Shown: positions 13,825-26,863 of the stretch, one piece after another
Layout of the letters: every line of letters begins with the position of its first letter
How positions within the stretch are numbered: the stretch's first letter is position 1
Assembly (NCBI RefSeq): GCF_001693815.1
Contig: NZ_MBQD01000023.1
Span: 62,001 to 126,000 of the forward strand
Direction: 5' to 3'
DNA: 64,000 nucleotides
Source of the DNA: Tessaracoccus lapidicaptus
GTDB taxonomy: Bacteria; Actinomycetota; Actinomycetes; Propionibacteriales; Propionibacteriaceae
Translations under genes and position numbers: made by a program
The notes under the pieces: model-generated
What the model was told of the DNA's origin: nothing
Database searches by the model: none
What the model saw: the letters and a program-made list of their open reading frames with translations, nothing else

Positions 13825-13850
13825 CCTGGGCCGCCTTTCGGCGGTCCAGG
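13825..13850. terminator. Second hairpin downstream of ssrA
   Basis: Stem CCTGGGCCGCC / GGCGGTCCAGG (one G-T pair) with a TTTC loop, 19 bp beyond the encoded CCA end of tmRNA. No T-tract follows on the minus strand, so it may be a processing stop or 3' trimming signal rather than a full terminator. Confidence 0.5.
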
Positions 13851-13868
13851 GTTCTACTAAGCCCTCTA

Positions 13869-14237
13869 TGGTGGAGGTGGCGGGAATTGAACCCGCGTCC
13901 TCGAGAGATGAACCAGGGCTTCTCCGGGTGCAGCTGACTAATCGTTCTACTCGGCTCTTGCACTCACGTCAGCATGTCGCAAACGAGCCCAGCTTCAGTA
14001 AAGTCCCGAACCGCCCCTGAAACACAGGCGGCTCAGCAAGCCTTCTAAATGAGGCCAGTCACCGGACGGAAGGCACGTCCGGGCTGACCGTTCGGTCGCT
14101 GATCAGGCAGCGAGAGCGAACTGTGCGCGGTTGTTTTCGGCACTTATTGGTTTCCATGCGTCGTTAACGAGATAAGCATGGATCCTCGACCCGCTTCCCC
14201 TGGAACTACCGTCCCAAGTCGAAACCAGTCACCCCCC
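13869..14237 (-). ncRNA. ssrA: Transfer-messenger RNA
   Basis: About 369 nt. The 5' end GGGGGTGACTGGTTTCGAC and the 3' end (T-arm GGTTCAATTCCCGCC and an encoded CCA at 13869-13871) are classical tmRNA ends that pair as a tRNA-Ala-like acceptor. The tag frame runs from the resume codon GCC at 14139-14141 to the TGA at 14103-14105 and reads AENNRAQFALAA, ending in the usual ALAA proteolysis signal. It rescues stalled ribosomes together with SmpB, encoded about 670 bp upstream on the same strand. A weak -10-like TACACT lies at 14257-14262. The 3' half is a common integration site for islands. Confidence 0.97.
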
Positions 14238-14250
14238 TGTTGAGTTGTAC

Positions 14251-14853
14251 CTACCCAGTGTAGCGCGGACCGCCCAGTTCCCCGCGCGGCGCCTGTGGCC
14301 GGGCCAGCAGGAACCGCTGAGCGCTGCCGGTGCCGGAGCGGCCGTTGAAGGCGCGCACGCCCGCGGCGATCGTGAAGCCGAACCACGCCAGCCAGGCCAA
14401 GCCGACGAGCTCCCCCACGCCGAGCACGATCCCCAGCACGGTGGCCACCGCGCCGACGACCAGCACGGTGATCTGGAGGCTGAGCGCGCGGGCCGCCTCC
14501 CACCAGACCCGCGACCCGGGAGCGGAGACAGCCTTGACCACCGCGGGACCCACGAAGGAGGTGAACAGCGCCGACAGGTGCGTGAGTCCGGCCGCGACGT
14601 TGGCCGCGGGCGCGGGCTCCCCCGGCCGAGGGGCGCGGAACGGCGCGGGCGCGATGCGCGCCAGGCCGGCGAGCGAGCGATTGAGTTCGAGGCGGTCCCG
14701 GGCGGCCAGCGCCTGGTCTAGGCGGCGGTCCAGCTGGGCCTCGTCGAGCAGGCCCTGCGCGTAGCAGGCCTGGAGGTGAGCCACCGCACGGTCTCGCTGC
14801 TGGTCGGTGACCTGGGTGAGGGGGCTCATGGGATGCGACGTCATGGTGTCCAT
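14251..14853 (-). CDS. DUF1707 domain membrane protein
   Basis: A 200-residue protein. The N-terminal part (about residues 15-65, RDRAVAHLQACYAQGLLDEAQLDRR split by the usual LDQAL helix) is a DUF1707 SHOCT-like domain. The C-terminal half has two hydrophobic segments (LSLQITVLVVGAVATVLGIV and LVGLAWLAWFGFTIAAGVRA), typical of small actinobacterial membrane proteins. ATG at 14853 is the most upstream ATG before the domain; ATG at 14844 or 14829 is also possible. It lies between smpB and ssrA; its stop is 14 nt from the tmRNA 5' end, so the ssrA promoter must overlap its 3' end. Function unknown. Confidence 0.75.
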   Translation of the reverse strand: MDTMTSHPMSPLTQVTDQQRDRAVAHLQACYAQGLLDEAQLDRRLDQALAARDRLELNRSLAGLARIAPAPFRAPRPGEPAPAANVAAGLTHLSALFTSFVGPAVVKAVSAPGSRVWWEAARALSLQITVLVVGAVATVLGIVLGVGELVGLAWLAWFGFTIAAGVRAFNGRSGTGSAQRFLLARPQAPRGELGGPRYTG

Positions 14854-14909
14854 TGTCCTCCGCGCCGCACCCCGGACCCACCCGGCGGTCCCCTGACCGG
14901 ACCCCGGTT

Positions 14910-15392
14910 CTATCCCCGGTTGTAGCGGTTCCGGCTGGCGAGCGCCCGCTCGGCCTCGCGCTTGGCGTCGCGTTCGGCGATCGTCCTGCGCTTGTCCCAA
15001 TCCTTCTTGCCCGTCGCGACGGCGATCTCGACCTTCGCGTAGCCATCGTTGAAGTAGATCGACAGCGGCACCAGCGTCGTGCCCGCGCTGCCCATGTCGC
15101 GGGTGATCTTCGCGATCTCCTTGCGGTGCAGCAGCAGCTTGCGGGTCCGTCGGGCGGAGTGATTGCGCCAGGTGCCGAACTCGTACTCCGGGATGTGTGC
15201 GTTGATCAGCCAGGCCTCGCCGTTGTCGTCGACGGTGGCGTAGGCGTCCAGCAGCGTGGCCCGCCCGGCGCGCAGCGTCTTGACCTCGGTGCCGGTGAGC
15301 ACCAGCCCGGCCTCGTACACGTCACCGATGTGGTAGTCGTGCCTGGCCTTCTTGTTCTGCGCGATCAGCCTGCGTCCGGTCTCCCTGGGCAT
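14910..15392 (-). CDS. smpB: SsrA-binding protein
   Basis: A 160-residue SmpB, the protein partner of tmRNA in trans-translation. Family features: the N-terminal beta-barrel with [12 protein letters not shown], the [12 protein letters not shown] segment, HIPEYEFGT, and a basic C-terminal tail ([20 protein letters not shown]) that folds in the empty mRNA channel. Length is normal. It is 19 nt downstream of the M23 peptidase gene and in the conserved actinobacterial order prfB-ftsE-ftsX-peptidase-smpB-ssrA. Confidence 0.97.
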   Translation of the reverse strand: MPRETGRRLIAQNKKARHDYHIGDVYEAGLVLTGTEVKTLRAGRATLLDAYATVDDNGEAWLINAHIPEYEFGTWRNHSARRTRKLLLHRKEIAKITRDMGSAGTTLVPLSIYFNDGYAKVEIAVATGKKDWDKRRTIAERDAKREAERALASRNRYNRG

Positions 15393-15411
15393 TCGCCCAG
15401 TATGGCACGGG

Positions 15412-16833
15412 TCAGCCGAACCACTTCGCCAGCGGATTCACGACCGAGCCGTCCTCCCACACCATGAGGTGCAGGTGGCACCCGGTGGAGTAGCCGGTGT
15501 TGCCGACGTAGCCGATGACCTGGCCGCGGGACACGCGCTGGCCCACGCGCACGGTGTACCGCGACGCGTGGTTGTAGCCGGTGGTGACGTAGTCACCGTC
15601 GAGGAGACCGTGGTCGATCATGAGGCGGTTGCCGTAGCCGGAGTTGTAGTAGCGCTCGCTGACCACACCGTCCTCGGCGGCGCGGATGGGCGTGCCGCAG
15701 GACGCGCCGAAATCGGTGCCGTCGTGGAGCTTCCAATAGCCGAGCACCGGGTGCAGGCGCATGCCGTAACGCGAGGTGATGCGGGCGCCCACGGGCATGA
15801 GGAACCGGGACGTGGGCGCGGCGACGGCGGGACGCGAGACGGTGCTGGTGGATCGGCTCGTGGTGGCTGCCGCCTTGGCCGCTGCCGCCTTGTCCGCGGC
15901 AGCCTTGGCGGCGGCGTCGCGCGCTGCCTTCTCGCGGGCGGCCTTCTCCCGTGCGGCCTTCTCGGCCGCCGCCTTCTTCGCGGCGGCGATGCGCGCCTGG
16001 ATGCGCGCCTCCACGGAGGCGGCCTCCTGCTGAAGCGCGGCCTGGCGCGCCTCCTCGGCCGCCAGTTCTCCCTGGGCTGCCTGCTGGGCGGCTGCGGCTT
16101 CCTCCACAAGACGCGCGACCTCGGTCCGCAACGCGGCAGCCTCGTCGGCGGCGGCCTTGCGGGCGCGGAGCTGCTCGGCCGCGGCTTCGCGGGCCGCGTT
16201 CGCGGTGTCGCGGGCGGCGTCAGCGGCCGCCTGTGCGTCCTCGAGCGCCAGGCGCCGCATCTCCAGTTCGTCCAGCTGCTTGGCGGAGGAGTCGAACAGA
16301 GTCTGGGCCAGCTGCGCCCGCTGGTTGAGGTTGCTGGTGGTGACGTCGGTGAACAGCAGCGCCAGGTTGAGGAGGCCGTCGCTCTGCTGCGTGGTGACGA
16401 GCACCTCCTCGTTGATGCGACGGTTGACCGATTCCAGCGCGGCGAGGGCGGCGGCCACGTCGGCCTCGGCCTTCCTGAGCGCGATCTCGGCGGCCTCGAG
16501 TTCCGCCGCGCGGAGTTCGTCCAACGCCTGGGCGTCGCGCTCGGCGGCCTCGGCCTTCGCCAGCTTGGCCTCGGCGGCCGCCAGGTTCGCCTTGGCCTCG
16601 TTGTGCCGGCCGACGGCTGCAGAGAGGTCCGCGTTGGCGTCTTCGACGGCGTCGCTCTGCGCGGCCATCTCCTGCTGCAGCTGCGACTTGCGGTCGTCGA
16701 GTTCGTCGGCCCCGGCAGGGACGCCGAAGGCGGTGACGAGGGACAGGGCGGCGACGGTGGCGGCGATGCCACGGGCGAACCGGCCTGTGAGTGGGCGGCT
16801 GGTGACGGGCCTGGGGGGAAGATCCCGGTTCAC
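15412..16833 (-). CDS. Secreted coiled-coil M23 peptidoglycan endopeptidase
   Basis: A 473-residue murein hydrolase of the EnvC/RipC kind. Signal peptide at residues about 20-42 ([20 protein letters not shown]), then a long Ala/Glu/Lys-rich coiled coil (about 45-320), then an M23 (lysostaphin-type) domain with zinc ligands in LHDGTDFG and CHLHL. GTG at 16833 follows an AAGGAGGC ribosome site. It is 23 nt downstream of ftsX, so it is probably the hydrolase activated by the FtsEX complex at the septum (known for this gene order; not shown here). The alanine-rich repeats near residues 285-320 ([15 protein letters not shown]) are low complexity. Confidence 0.92.
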   Translation of the reverse strand: MNRDLPPRPVTSRPLTGRFARGIAATVAALSLVTAFGVPAGADELDDRKSQLQQEMAAQSDAVEDANADLSAAVGRHNEAKANLAAAEAKLAKAEAAERDAQALDELRAAELEAAEIALRKAEADVAAALAALESVNRRINEEVLVTTQQSDGLLNLALLFTDVTTSNLNQRAQLAQTLFDSSAKQLDELEMRRLALEDAQAAADAARDTANAAREAAAEQLRARKAAADEAAALRTEVARLVEEAAAAQQAAQGELAAEEARQAALQQEAASVEARIQARIAAAKKAAAEKAAREKAAREKAARDAAAKAAADKAAAAKAAATTSRSTSTVSRPAVAAPTSRFLMPVGARITSRYGMRLHPVLGYWKLHDGTDFGASCGTPIRAAEDGVVSERYYNSGYGNRLMIDHGLLDGDYVTTGYNHASRYTVRVGQRVSRGQVIGYVGNTGYSTGCHLHLMVWEDGSVVNPLAKWFG

Positions 16834-16856
16834 GCTGGTGCCTCCTTCAACGTTGA

Positions 16857-17759
16857 CTAGATGCGCAGGTACTTACGGGTCGCCAGCAGCGTGGGCACGA
16901 TCGACAAGGCGATGCCCACGGCCGCTATGGCAAGAATTGCAGTGACGAGGTCTCCCCAGCCAATCCACGGTAAAGCGGTGATTGAGGTTGCCGCGTTCTG
17001 GACGATGACGAACCAGTAGCCCGCGGTGAGGGCGACCGCCGCCAGGATGATCCCCACCAGGCCCGCCACGAGCGACTCGAGGAGGAACGGCAGGAGGATG
17101 TAGAGGTTGGAGGCGCCGACGAGCCGCATGATGCCGATCTCACGGCGTCTCGTGAACGCCGCCATCCGGATGGTGTTGGCGATCTGTAGCGACGCCGCCA
17201 GCAGCAGCAGCGCGCTCATGGTGATCGTCGCCCACTGGAGCGCGCCCAGCCAGGTGAACATCGGCTCCAGGACTGTGTGGAGGTCCTGGACGTTCTGCAC
17301 GCCCTGCAGACCCTCCGCCTCGCTGACGACGCCGGCGTAGTTCTCGGGGTTGGCGAGGCGGACGCGGAACGAGTCCTGCATGTCCTCGGCCGTGCGCGAC
17401 GCCACGACCGGGGAGTCCTTGAACACGCGCTGGAACTCCTCGAATGCGGCCTGCTTCGACTCGTAGACCACCTCGCTGACCTCCGGGTTCGCCTCCAGGG
17501 TCTGCTGGATCTGCTCGCGTTGGGCGTCGGTGGTGCCCTTACCCGCTTCACAGCGACCGCCCTGCGTCTGCTCGGTGCAGAGGAACACGGAGATCTCGAT
17601 CTTGTCGTAGAGGCTGCGCTTGGCGAGATCGACTTCCATCGACGTGAGGAGCCCGGCCCCGAGCAGCGACAGCGACACGCCCATGGTGACGATCACGGCG
17701 ATCGTCATGGCGAGGTTGCGCTTGAGCCCGGACCAGGTCTCGCGGAGGGAATGACGCAT
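16857..17759 (-). CDS. ftsX: Cell division protein FtsX
   Basis: A 300-residue membrane protein with one N-terminal transmembrane segment (IAVIVTMGVSLSLLGAGLL), a large extracellular loop (about residues 45-170) and three C-terminal transmembrane segments, with the RRREIGIMRLVGAS cytoplasmic coupling motif typical of FtsX/MacB-type permeases. With FtsE it forms an ABC-type complex that activates septal peptidoglycan hydrolases. ATG 17759 is 17 nt after the ftsE stop; the longer in-frame extension overlaps ftsE and is not coding. Confidence 0.96.
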   Translation of the reverse strand: MRHSLRETWSGLKRNLAMTIAVIVTMGVSLSLLGAGLLTSMEVDLAKRSLYDKIEISVFLCTEQTQGGRCEAGKGTTDAQREQIQQTLEANPEVSEVVYESKQAAFEEFQRVFKDSPVVASRTAEDMQDSFRVRLANPENYAGVVSEAEGLQGVQNVQDLHTVLEPMFTWLGALQWATITMSALLLLAASLQIANTIRMAAFTRRREIGIMRLVGASNLYILLPFLLESLVAGLVGIILAAVALTAGYWFVIVQNAATSITALPWIGWGDLVTAILAIAAVGIALSIVPTLLATRKYLRI

Positions 17760-17776
17760 GTGGTGGTTCTCCTGTC

Positions 17777-18463
<687 letters not shown>

Positions 18464-18560
18464 GCACTTACTCCGACGGTTGGGGAAGAACCTGAGAAAC
18501 TCTCAGTTGTCGTGGAGAGTCTACGCGAACGTGTCAAGGCCTCCAGCCCGACACGCGGCG

Positions 18561-19673
18561 TCACCCGGCCAGTTCCGCCTTCTTCCGCCAGCGGATGCCG
18601 GCGTCGATGAAGCCGTCGATGTCGCCGTCGAACACGGCCTCGGGGTTGCCCACCTCGTGGTCGGTGCGCAGGTCCTTGACCATCTGGTAGGGGTTCATGA
18701 CGTAGGACCGCATCTGGGCGCCCCAGCTGTTTCCGCCGTCGCCCTTGAGCGCGTTGAGCTCCTTCTCGCGCTCCTGCCGGGCGCGTTCGAGGAGCCGGGA
18801 CTGGAGCACGCGCAGTGCCGCCGCCTTGTTCTGCAGCTGCGACTTCTCGTTCTGGCAGCTGACGACGATGCCGGTGGGCAGGTGAGTGATGCGGACGGCC
18901 GAGTCGGTGGTGTTGACCGACTGCCCGCCGGGGCCCGAGGAGCGGAAGACGTCGATGCGGAGCTCGGCCTCCGGGATGTCGATGTGGTCGGTCTCCTCCG
19001 TCACGGGCAGCACCTCGACGCCCGCGAAGGACGTCTGGCGCCGCCCCTGGTTGTCGAACGGGGAGATGCGGACCAGCCGGTGCGTGCCCTGCTCCACCGA
19101 CAGCGTCCCGTACGCGAAGGGGGCCTTCACAGCGAACGTCACCGACTTCAGACCGGCCTCCTCCGCGTAGGAGGTGTCGTAGATCTCCGTCGGGTAGCCG
19201 TGGCGGTCCGCCCACCGCAGATACATGCGCATGAGCATCTCTGCGAAGTCGGCCGCGTCCACCCCGCCTGCCTCGGCGCGGATGGTGATGAGGGCGTCAC
19301 GCGGGTCGTACTCGCCGGACAACAGAGTCCGCACCTCGAGCGCCTCGATGTCGCGGCCGAGCGTGGACAGCTCCTTGACGACCTCGGCGCGGGCGTCGGC
19401 GTCCCCTTCCTCCTCCGCCATCTCGAGCATGAGACCGGCGTCGTCGAGCCTGGTGCGCAGTCCGACCAGCCGGTCCACCTCGCCCTGCTTGGCGGAGAGC
19501 TGCGACGTCACGCGCTGCGCGTTCTCCTGGTCGTCCCAGAGGTCGGGCGCCGCCACCTGCTCCTCGAGCACCGCGATCTCGGCGCGCAGTTTCTCGACAT
19601 CGGCCACCGCCTCGATGGAGGCGAGGGAGCGCCCGAGGTCGGAGAGCCGCTGGGAGAGATCATCGTTAGCCAC
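18561..19673 (-). CDS. prfB: Peptide chain release factor 2
   Basis: A 370-residue RF2 that recognises UGA and UAA stop codons. It has the SPF tripeptide anticodon ([15 protein letters not shown]) and the catalytic [10 protein letters not shown] motif. The N-terminal helical domain and the [11 protein letters not shown]-terminal end are complete. GTG at 19673, preceded by TAGGATGG, is chosen because it gives the family N-terminus; an in-frame start at 19739 would run into the divergent YqeY gene. There is no internal UGA programmed frameshift, as is usual in actinobacteria. Confidence 0.95.
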   Translation of the reverse strand: MANDDLSQRLSDLGRSLASIEAVADVEKLRAEIAVLEEQVAAPDLWDDQENAQRVTSQLSAKQGEVDRLVGLRTRLDDAGLMLEMAEEEGDADARAEVVKELSTLGRDIEALEVRTLLSGEYDPRDALITIRAEAGGVDAADFAEMLMRMYLRWADRHGYPTEIYDTSYAEEAGLKSVTFAVKAPFAYGTLSVEQGTHRLVRISPFDNQGRRQTSFAGVEVLPVTEETDHIDIPEAELRIDVFRSSGPGGQSVNTTDSAVRITHLPTGIVVSCQNEKSQLQNKAAALRVLQSRLLERARQEREKELNALKGDGGNSWGAQMRSYVMNPYQMVKDLRTDHEVGNPEAVFDGDIDGFIDAGIRWRKKAELAG

Positions 19674-19755
19674 GATCGACCATCCTACCGGCAGTTCGTC
19701 CGGGCGCCCCCCTGCCACAATGGGGGGACGACCACACACCAGGACGGGGAGTTAC

Positions 19756-20211
19756 ATGGCGGCGACGAAGGACCGGTTGAAGCGAGATCTCGCGGCGGCG
19801 CTACGCGCCCGGGACGAGACGGCCAAGAGCAACATCCGGATGATGATGGCCGCGCTCACGGTGGAGGAGGTGGCGGGCGACACCGCCCGTGAGCTGAGCG
19901 ACGCCGAGGAACTGGCCGTGGTGACCAAGGAGATGCGCAAGCGTCGCGACTCCGCCGAGACCTACGCGGCCGCCGGCCGTCAGGACCTGGCCGACAAGGA
20001 GTCCGCCGAGGCCGAGTTCATCGCCGCTTACCTCCCGGCGCCGCTCACCGACGTGGAGCTCGCCGCTCTCGTGGATGAGGAGATCGCCGCCCTGGGCGCC
20101 CCTGCCACGATGAAGAACATGGGCGGCCTCGTCAAGGCGGTGACCGCGCGAGCGGAGGGGCGGGCCGAAGGACGGACCATCGCCGCCCTCGTCCGGGCGC
20201 GCCTGGCGTGA
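19756..20211 (+). CDS. GatB/YqeY domain protein
   Basis: A 151-residue YqeY-type protein, homologous to the tRNA-tail-binding domain of GatB. Typical segments: LKRDLAAALRARDETAKSNIRM, EMRKRRDSAETYAAAGR, FIAAYLPAPLTD and NMGGLVKAV. ATG 19756 follows GGACGGGGAG. It is divergent from prfB. It may help amidotransferase or aminoacyl-tRNA quality control, but its role is not settled in any species. Confidence 0.92.
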   Translation: MAATKDRLKRDLAAALRARDETAKSNIRMMMAALTVEEVAGDTARELSDAEELAVVTKEMRKRRDSAETYAAAGRQDLADKESAEAEFIAAYLPAPLTDVELAALVDEEIAALGAPATMKNMGGLVKAVTARAEGRAEGRTIAALVRARLA

Positions 20212-20270
20212 CCGCCCGCCGCACGAGGCTGGCTCGCCACGGGCGCATTGGCTAGTGTGGGGTGGCGCTC

Positions 20271-20344
20271 GGGCGCATAGCTCAGTTGGTTAGAGCACCT
20301 GCCTTACAAGCAGGGAGTCGGGGGTTCGAGTCCCTCTGCGCCCA
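20271..20344 (+). tRNA. tRNA-Val(TAC)
   Basis: Acceptor GGGCGCA pairs with TGCGCCC, D-loop AGCTCAGTTGGTTAGAG, anticodon arm CCTGC CT TAC AA GCAGG, T-arm GGGGGTTCGAGTCCC. CCA is not encoded. A -10-like TAGTGT lies at 20253-20258. Confidence 0.96.
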
Positions 20345-20365
20345 CCGCACGGGAGGGAGACGAGC

Positions 20366-21190
20366 ATGACGACGCCACGGCGCGCGATGTCCCCCGAACC
20401 CGGCCACGCCCTGCGCGGCGGAGCCCGGCGCGGGCTGCCGCCGACGTCGGATCCCGAGCGGGAGCAGCGGAGCGCATGGCTCGCACTGGCGATCCTGGCC
20501 GTCGTCCTGGTGGTGGCCGTCATCGTTCTGCAGCTCGGCCTCGGACAGCGCACGTCGGCCTCGCCGTCGCCCACCCCCGCCGTCACCGCGACGCCCACGA
20601 CGTCGTCGGCGACGCCCACGACGACACCGAGCACGTCCCCGTCGCCCGCGCCGACCGGCTCCCCCACGTCGACGGGCTCTCCGCCGGCCGCGTCCCCCTC
20701 CCCCACCCCGCCCGGGGTGCTGGATCTCGGTGACGCGGTGGTGACGGTGCCGGACGGCTGGGAGGTGTACGCCGACGAACTGGTCCAGGACGCGCGTCGC
20801 CTCGTGCGCCTCCGTGACCCGGCCACCGACGTGCGGGTGCAGATCGTCACGCTGACCACGGTCACGGGCGAGCTCGACCAGGCGTGCCGTGACCTCGTCG
20901 CCGACCAGCGGTCGGCCTTCACGGGGGTCGCCACGTCCCTGGTCGTCGACGTTCCGGTGGGCGCCGGCGCCACGGCGGTGTCGTGCGCGTTCACCGGGAC
21001 ACGCGTCAGCGACGGCGTCCCCAACAAGACGGAGTTCACGTTGCTGCGCCGCGACAGCGACGCCCAGACATTGGTGTTCCGCGACACCATCCCGTCGGCC
21101 ACCGGGGACGGTGCCCCCGTCCTGGCGACGCTCACCGGGATGGAGTGCGCCGCCGCCGAGAGCTTCGGCGTGGTGGTCCAGGCCTGCTAG
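20366..21190 (+). CDS. Membrane-anchored protein with Ser/Thr/Pro linker
   Basis: A 274-residue hypothetical protein. A cytoplasmic basic N-terminus is followed by one transmembrane helix (residues about 38-57, LALAILAVVLVVAVIVLQLG), a long Ser/Thr/Pro-rich linker (about 62-115) and an extracellular domain of about 155 residues with two cysteines in the mature part plus a C-terminal VVVQAC. The architecture is common for actinobacterial wall-exposed proteins. The domain is not recognisable. It follows tRNA-Val and converges on the PFK gene with 4 bp between stops. Confidence 0.7.
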   Translation: MTTPRRAMSPEPGHALRGGARRGLPPTSDPEREQRSAWLALAILAVVLVVAVIVLQLGLGQRTSASPSPTPAVTATPTTSSATPTTTPSTSPSPAPTGSPTSTGSPPAASPSPTPPGVLDLGDAVVTVPDGWEVYADELVQDARRLVRLRDPATDVRVQIVTLTTVTGELDQACRDLVADQRSAFTGVATSLVVDVPVGAGATAVSCAFTGTRVSDGVPNKTEFTLLRRDSDAQTLVFRDTIPSATGDGAPVLATLTGMECAAAESFGVVVQAC

Positions 21191-21194
21191 CGGT

Positions 21195-23405
21195 TCACTC
21201 CTGGCCCGGCTTCCGGCTCAGCTGGTCGAACACCGCCCGCAGGCGCAGCCACCACTGTTCCCGGGGGCGCTGCCGCTCCCAGTCCATGTGGTCGGTCACG
21301 TCGCGCAGCGGCGCCATGAGGCCCGGCGTCCCGCTGTGGGCGGCCACGTAGTCGTCCGTTCCGCTCTGCAGCTGGCGGTCGAGATTGACCAGCGCCTGGT
21401 AGGCCAGGCGGGTCGCGTTGATGCGGTCGAACGGCGACGGCGTGCCGCCCTGCTGCACGTGGCCGATGAGCGCCCTCCGGACGGAGTACAGCCCGCGACC
21501 CTCCGCCTCGAACAGTCGGGCGAGGACGTCGGCGGTGTAGTGCTCGCTGGTCTCCTCCCCCATGACGGCGAGATAGAAGCTGCGGCCGGTCTCGAAGGCG
21601 TCGACCAGCGCCTCGATGTCGGCCGACAGCTGCTCCAGCGTGATGCCCGACTCCGGCAGGTACGCCTTCTCGGCGCCGCCGGCGATGCCACCGAGGAGCG
21701 GCAGGAACCCGCAGGTGCGGCCCATGGTCTCGACGACGAAGGCGCGCTTGCTCGCCGACGCAGACATGCGCACCATGTCGATGGAGGACACGATGGTGTT
21801 GAGCGCCGTGTCGGCGCCCACAGCCATGGGCCAGCCGGGGAGGTTGTTGTCGATGCTGGCCGGCAGCAGCGCGAGCGGGATGTTGAAGGCGGGATACCTG
21901 CGGCGCTCCCGCTCCATCAGGTCGACGGTGGCGTAGGCGTGGAACCCGCCCATGACGAGCAGCGCGTCGACGCCGTGGTCCTCGAGGCTCCGGGCCATCT
22001 GGTAGAGCTCGCTCTCCTGCGGCACGTACCGGCGCGTCCCGAACGCGGCTCCACCCGTGTGTGCCATGCCCTCGACGTCGGACCAGCCGACCTGACGCAG
22101 GTCCCCGTTGATGAGGCCGGGCACGCCCCCGATCACGGCCATCATCTCGTACCCGAGGTCGAGGCCGGCGCGGACGGCGACGCGCGCCAACTGGTTCATG
22201 CCGGGCGCGAGGGCACCGGCATGCATGACGGCGATCCGGCGCGGCGTCTCCGGTGGGGACACGCTGGGCCTGGCCTCGTGCAGCATGCGGTAGATGTCGA
22301 TCATGGTGAGGAAGCCATGGCCCCGCGCCGCCACGGCGGCGTCGTAGTCCGCCGAGGCGATGTAGTCACCGATCCGGTGCGTGGCCTCCACCGCCGAGAG
22401 CAGCCCGGTGGTATGCACGGCGTCGCGATGGACGCCGACGAGGACCGGTTCGCTGTCCGGCTCGGCGTCGAGCACCTGCCTGACCGCCTCGACCCCGCAC
22501 GCGGTGGCCATCCACCTGTCGTAGGCCGACGGCGTGCCGCCGCGCTGGACGTGGCCGAGGATGGTGATCCGGGCCTCTTCGCCGGTGCGCTCACGCAGGA
22601 CGTCCTGGATGCGGGAGGCCGTGATGGGCGTCCCGTCGCGGTCGGCCGCGCCCTCGGCGACGATGAGGATGGAGTCGCGGCGACCCGCGGCGCGGCCGCG
22701 GGCCAGGACGTCGACCATGCGGTCCTCCCAGCCCGGACGCGGCGGCGACTCGGGCAGGAACGTGTAGTCGGCCCCGCCGGCGATCGCGCTCATCAGGGCG
22801 AGGTAGCCGCAGTGGCGGCCCATGACCTCGACGATGAAGGTGCGGCGGTGGGACTCCGCGGTGGAGCTGATCGCGTCGATCGCCTCCGTGATGCGGTGCA
22901 GGGCCGAATCGGTGCCGATGGTCATGTCGGTGCCGACCATGTCGTTGTCGATGGATCCCACGAGCCCCGCGATGTACAGCCGGGGGTGCTGCGCCGCCTG
23001 CTCGGGGGTGATGCGGCCGGCCTCGACGAGCTCCGCGACGTACTCGGGCCAGCCCAGGCACAGATGTCTGCTGCCGGTGAGGGATCCGTCGCCGCCGATG
23101 ACGATGAGTCGGTCGATGCCCTTCTCGATGAGGTTGGCCACTGCGGTGAGCTGCCCCTCACGCGTCCGGAACTCCGCGGACCGGGCGGTGCCGATCACGG
23201 TCCCGCCCTTGCTGAGGATGCCGGACACGTCGCTCCAGCCCAGGCGCACGATGTGCTCGCCGCCCTGGATGGCGCCCTGCCACCCCTCCCGGATGGCGAA
23301 GACCTCGGCACCCTCGTGGATGCCGGTCCGCACGATCGCGCGCACCGCCGCGTTCATGCCCTGGGCATCCCCGCCCGAGGTCATGACGCCGATGCGCACG
23401 GTCAT
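21195..23405 (-). CDS. Tandem-domain 6-phosphofructokinase
   Basis: A 736-residue PFK with two PfkA-like halves, the eukaryote-like arrangement. The N half (1-370) keeps the catalytic set: GGDGS (104-108), whose Gly marks ATP rather than pyrophosphate use, SIDNDMVGTD (151-160) with the catalytic Asp, and VEVMGRHCG. The C half (387-736) has GGFHA (485-489) in place of GGDGS and SIDNN (516-520) in place of SIDND, while VETMGRTCGF is kept. The second active site is therefore probably dead and may serve as a regulatory site, as in animal and fungal enzymes. The start overlaps the stop of the DUF3052 gene by 4 nt. Confidence 0.93.
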   Translation of the reverse strand: MTVRIGVMTSGGDAQGMNAAVRAIVRTGIHEGAEVFAIREGWQGAIQGGEHIVRLGWSDVSGILSKGGTVIGTARSAEFRTREGQLTAVANLIEKGIDRLIVIGGDGSLTGSRHLCLGWPEYVAELVEAGRITPEQAAQHPRLYIAGLVGSIDNDMVGTDMTIGTDSALHRITEAIDAISSTAESHRRTFIVEVMGRHCGYLALMSAIAGGADYTFLPESPPRPGWEDRMVDVLARGRAAGRRDSILIVAEGAADRDGTPITASRIQDVLRERTGEEARITILGHVQRGGTPSAYDRWMATACGVEAVRQVLDAEPDSEPVLVGVHRDAVHTTGLLSAVEATHRIGDYIASADYDAAVAARGHGFLTMIDIYRMLHEARPSVSPPETPRRIAVMHAGALAPGMNQLARVAVRAGLDLGYEMMAVIGGVPGLINGDLRQVGWSDVEGMAHTGGAAFGTRRYVPQESELYQMARSLEDHGVDALLVMGGFHAYATVDLMERERRRYPAFNIPLALLPASIDNNLPGWPMAVGADTALNTIVSSIDMVRMSASASKRAFVVETMGRTCGFLPLLGGIAGGAEKAYLPESGITLEQLSADIEALVDAFETGRSFYLAVMGEETSEHYTADVLARLFEAEGRGLYSVRRALIGHVQQGGTPSPFDRINATRLAYQALVNLDRQLQSGTDDYVAAHSGTPGLMAPLRDVTDHMDWERQRPREQWWLRLRAVFDQLSRKPGQE

Positions 23406-23842
23406 CTGCGGAAGCCCTTGGGGCGTACGACCTTGGTCGCCTGCCAGTCCTCGGCGACGCTGGCGGTCTTCGTCAGCGTGAGTCCGGCGATCGTGACGCC
23501 CTCGGCGACCGAGGCGGGCCCGATGAATCCAGGGCGACCGACCTTGGGCGTGAGCAGCCAGATGTAGCCCGCATCCGTGAGATCCGTCAGCGCGTCGACC
23601 AGCCCGTCCGCGACGTCGCCGTCCTCGTCACGCCACCACAGCACGACGACGTCGACCGCCTCCAACGGTTCGTCCACCATCTCCGCGTCGAGGATGTCCA
23701 TGATGTCGTCGCGCAGGTCGGAGTCGACGTCCTCGTCCCAGCCCAGCTCCTGGACGATCATTCCTGGTTCGAGGCCGAGGAGCTCCGCACCACTCGTGCC
23801 GTCATGGCCGGATGCGAGGCCCTTTCCTTCAGTGTTGTCCAC
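23402..23842 (-). CDS. DUF3052 family protein
   Basis: A 146-residue acidic protein of the actinobacterial DUF3052 family: LGLEPGMIVQELGWDEDVD, the DIMDILD helix and VDVVVLWWRDEDGDVADGLVD. GTG 23842 is preferred because it begins near the family N-terminus; ATG 23881 would add 13 residues. Function unknown. The family is found beside aceE in other actinobacteria, as here, where aceE lies upstream. Coupled to the PFK gene by a 4-nt overlap. Confidence 0.85.
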   Translation of the reverse strand: MDNTEGKGLASGHDGTSGAELLGLEPGMIVQELGWDEDVDSDLRDDIMDILDAEMVDEPLEAVDVVVLWWRDEDGDVADGLVDALTDLTDAGYIWLLTPKVGRPGFIGPASVAEGVTIAGLTLTKTASVAEDWQATKVVRPKGFRR

Positions 23843-23956
23843 GGGCCCAAGCCTGCCAGATGGGCCATCGCTTCGCATCAACCACCCCCGCCGGATGCGA
23901 CGAACGGCGCGGGGCCGATGCTCTCGACCCCACGCCGTCCCGTCCGGTTCACCCGA

Positions 23957-26716
<2,760 letters not shown>

Positions 26717-26863
26717 GAAAGTTCCTCTCGATGAAAAAATTCTCCAGCGTGGGCATCGCGCTGCGGTGCCCGGATGTCTCACCCTAGCGCGCGCGGCGGT
26801 GGTGTGCCCGGGTTGACTGGGTGCCTCGCGTTTGCTCGTGGGAACGGACCCAGGTCGGGTGCG

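Larger units (their letters stand above)
13701..13868. other. Intergenic stretch between the IS and ssrA, island junction candidate
   Basis: It holds two hairpins (annotated separately) and no convincing gene. Bases 13701-13765 read in one frame as EELEAAFWRSLNTNH, which could be the last codons of a gene cut by the IS, but the frame has no start and its family is not recognisable. If the island integrated at the ssrA 3' end, one attachment site would be the 3' part of ssrA itself and its partner would lie left of the window. Confidence 0.4.

Noticed and set aside
13370-14020. A 216-codon frame across the IS end, intergenic hairpins and ssrA
   Set aside because: It runs through two hairpins and the antisense of tmRNA; no gene-like domain.
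15285-16300. Alanine-rich repeats in the M23 peptidase as a DNA repeat element
   Set aside because: The repetition follows the coiled-coil protein sequence (KAAREKAA-type) and has no independent boundaries.
18561-19739. Programmed frameshift in prfB
   Set aside because: The RF2 frame is continuous from GTG 19673 to 18561 with no internal UGA; actinobacterial prfB normally lacks it.
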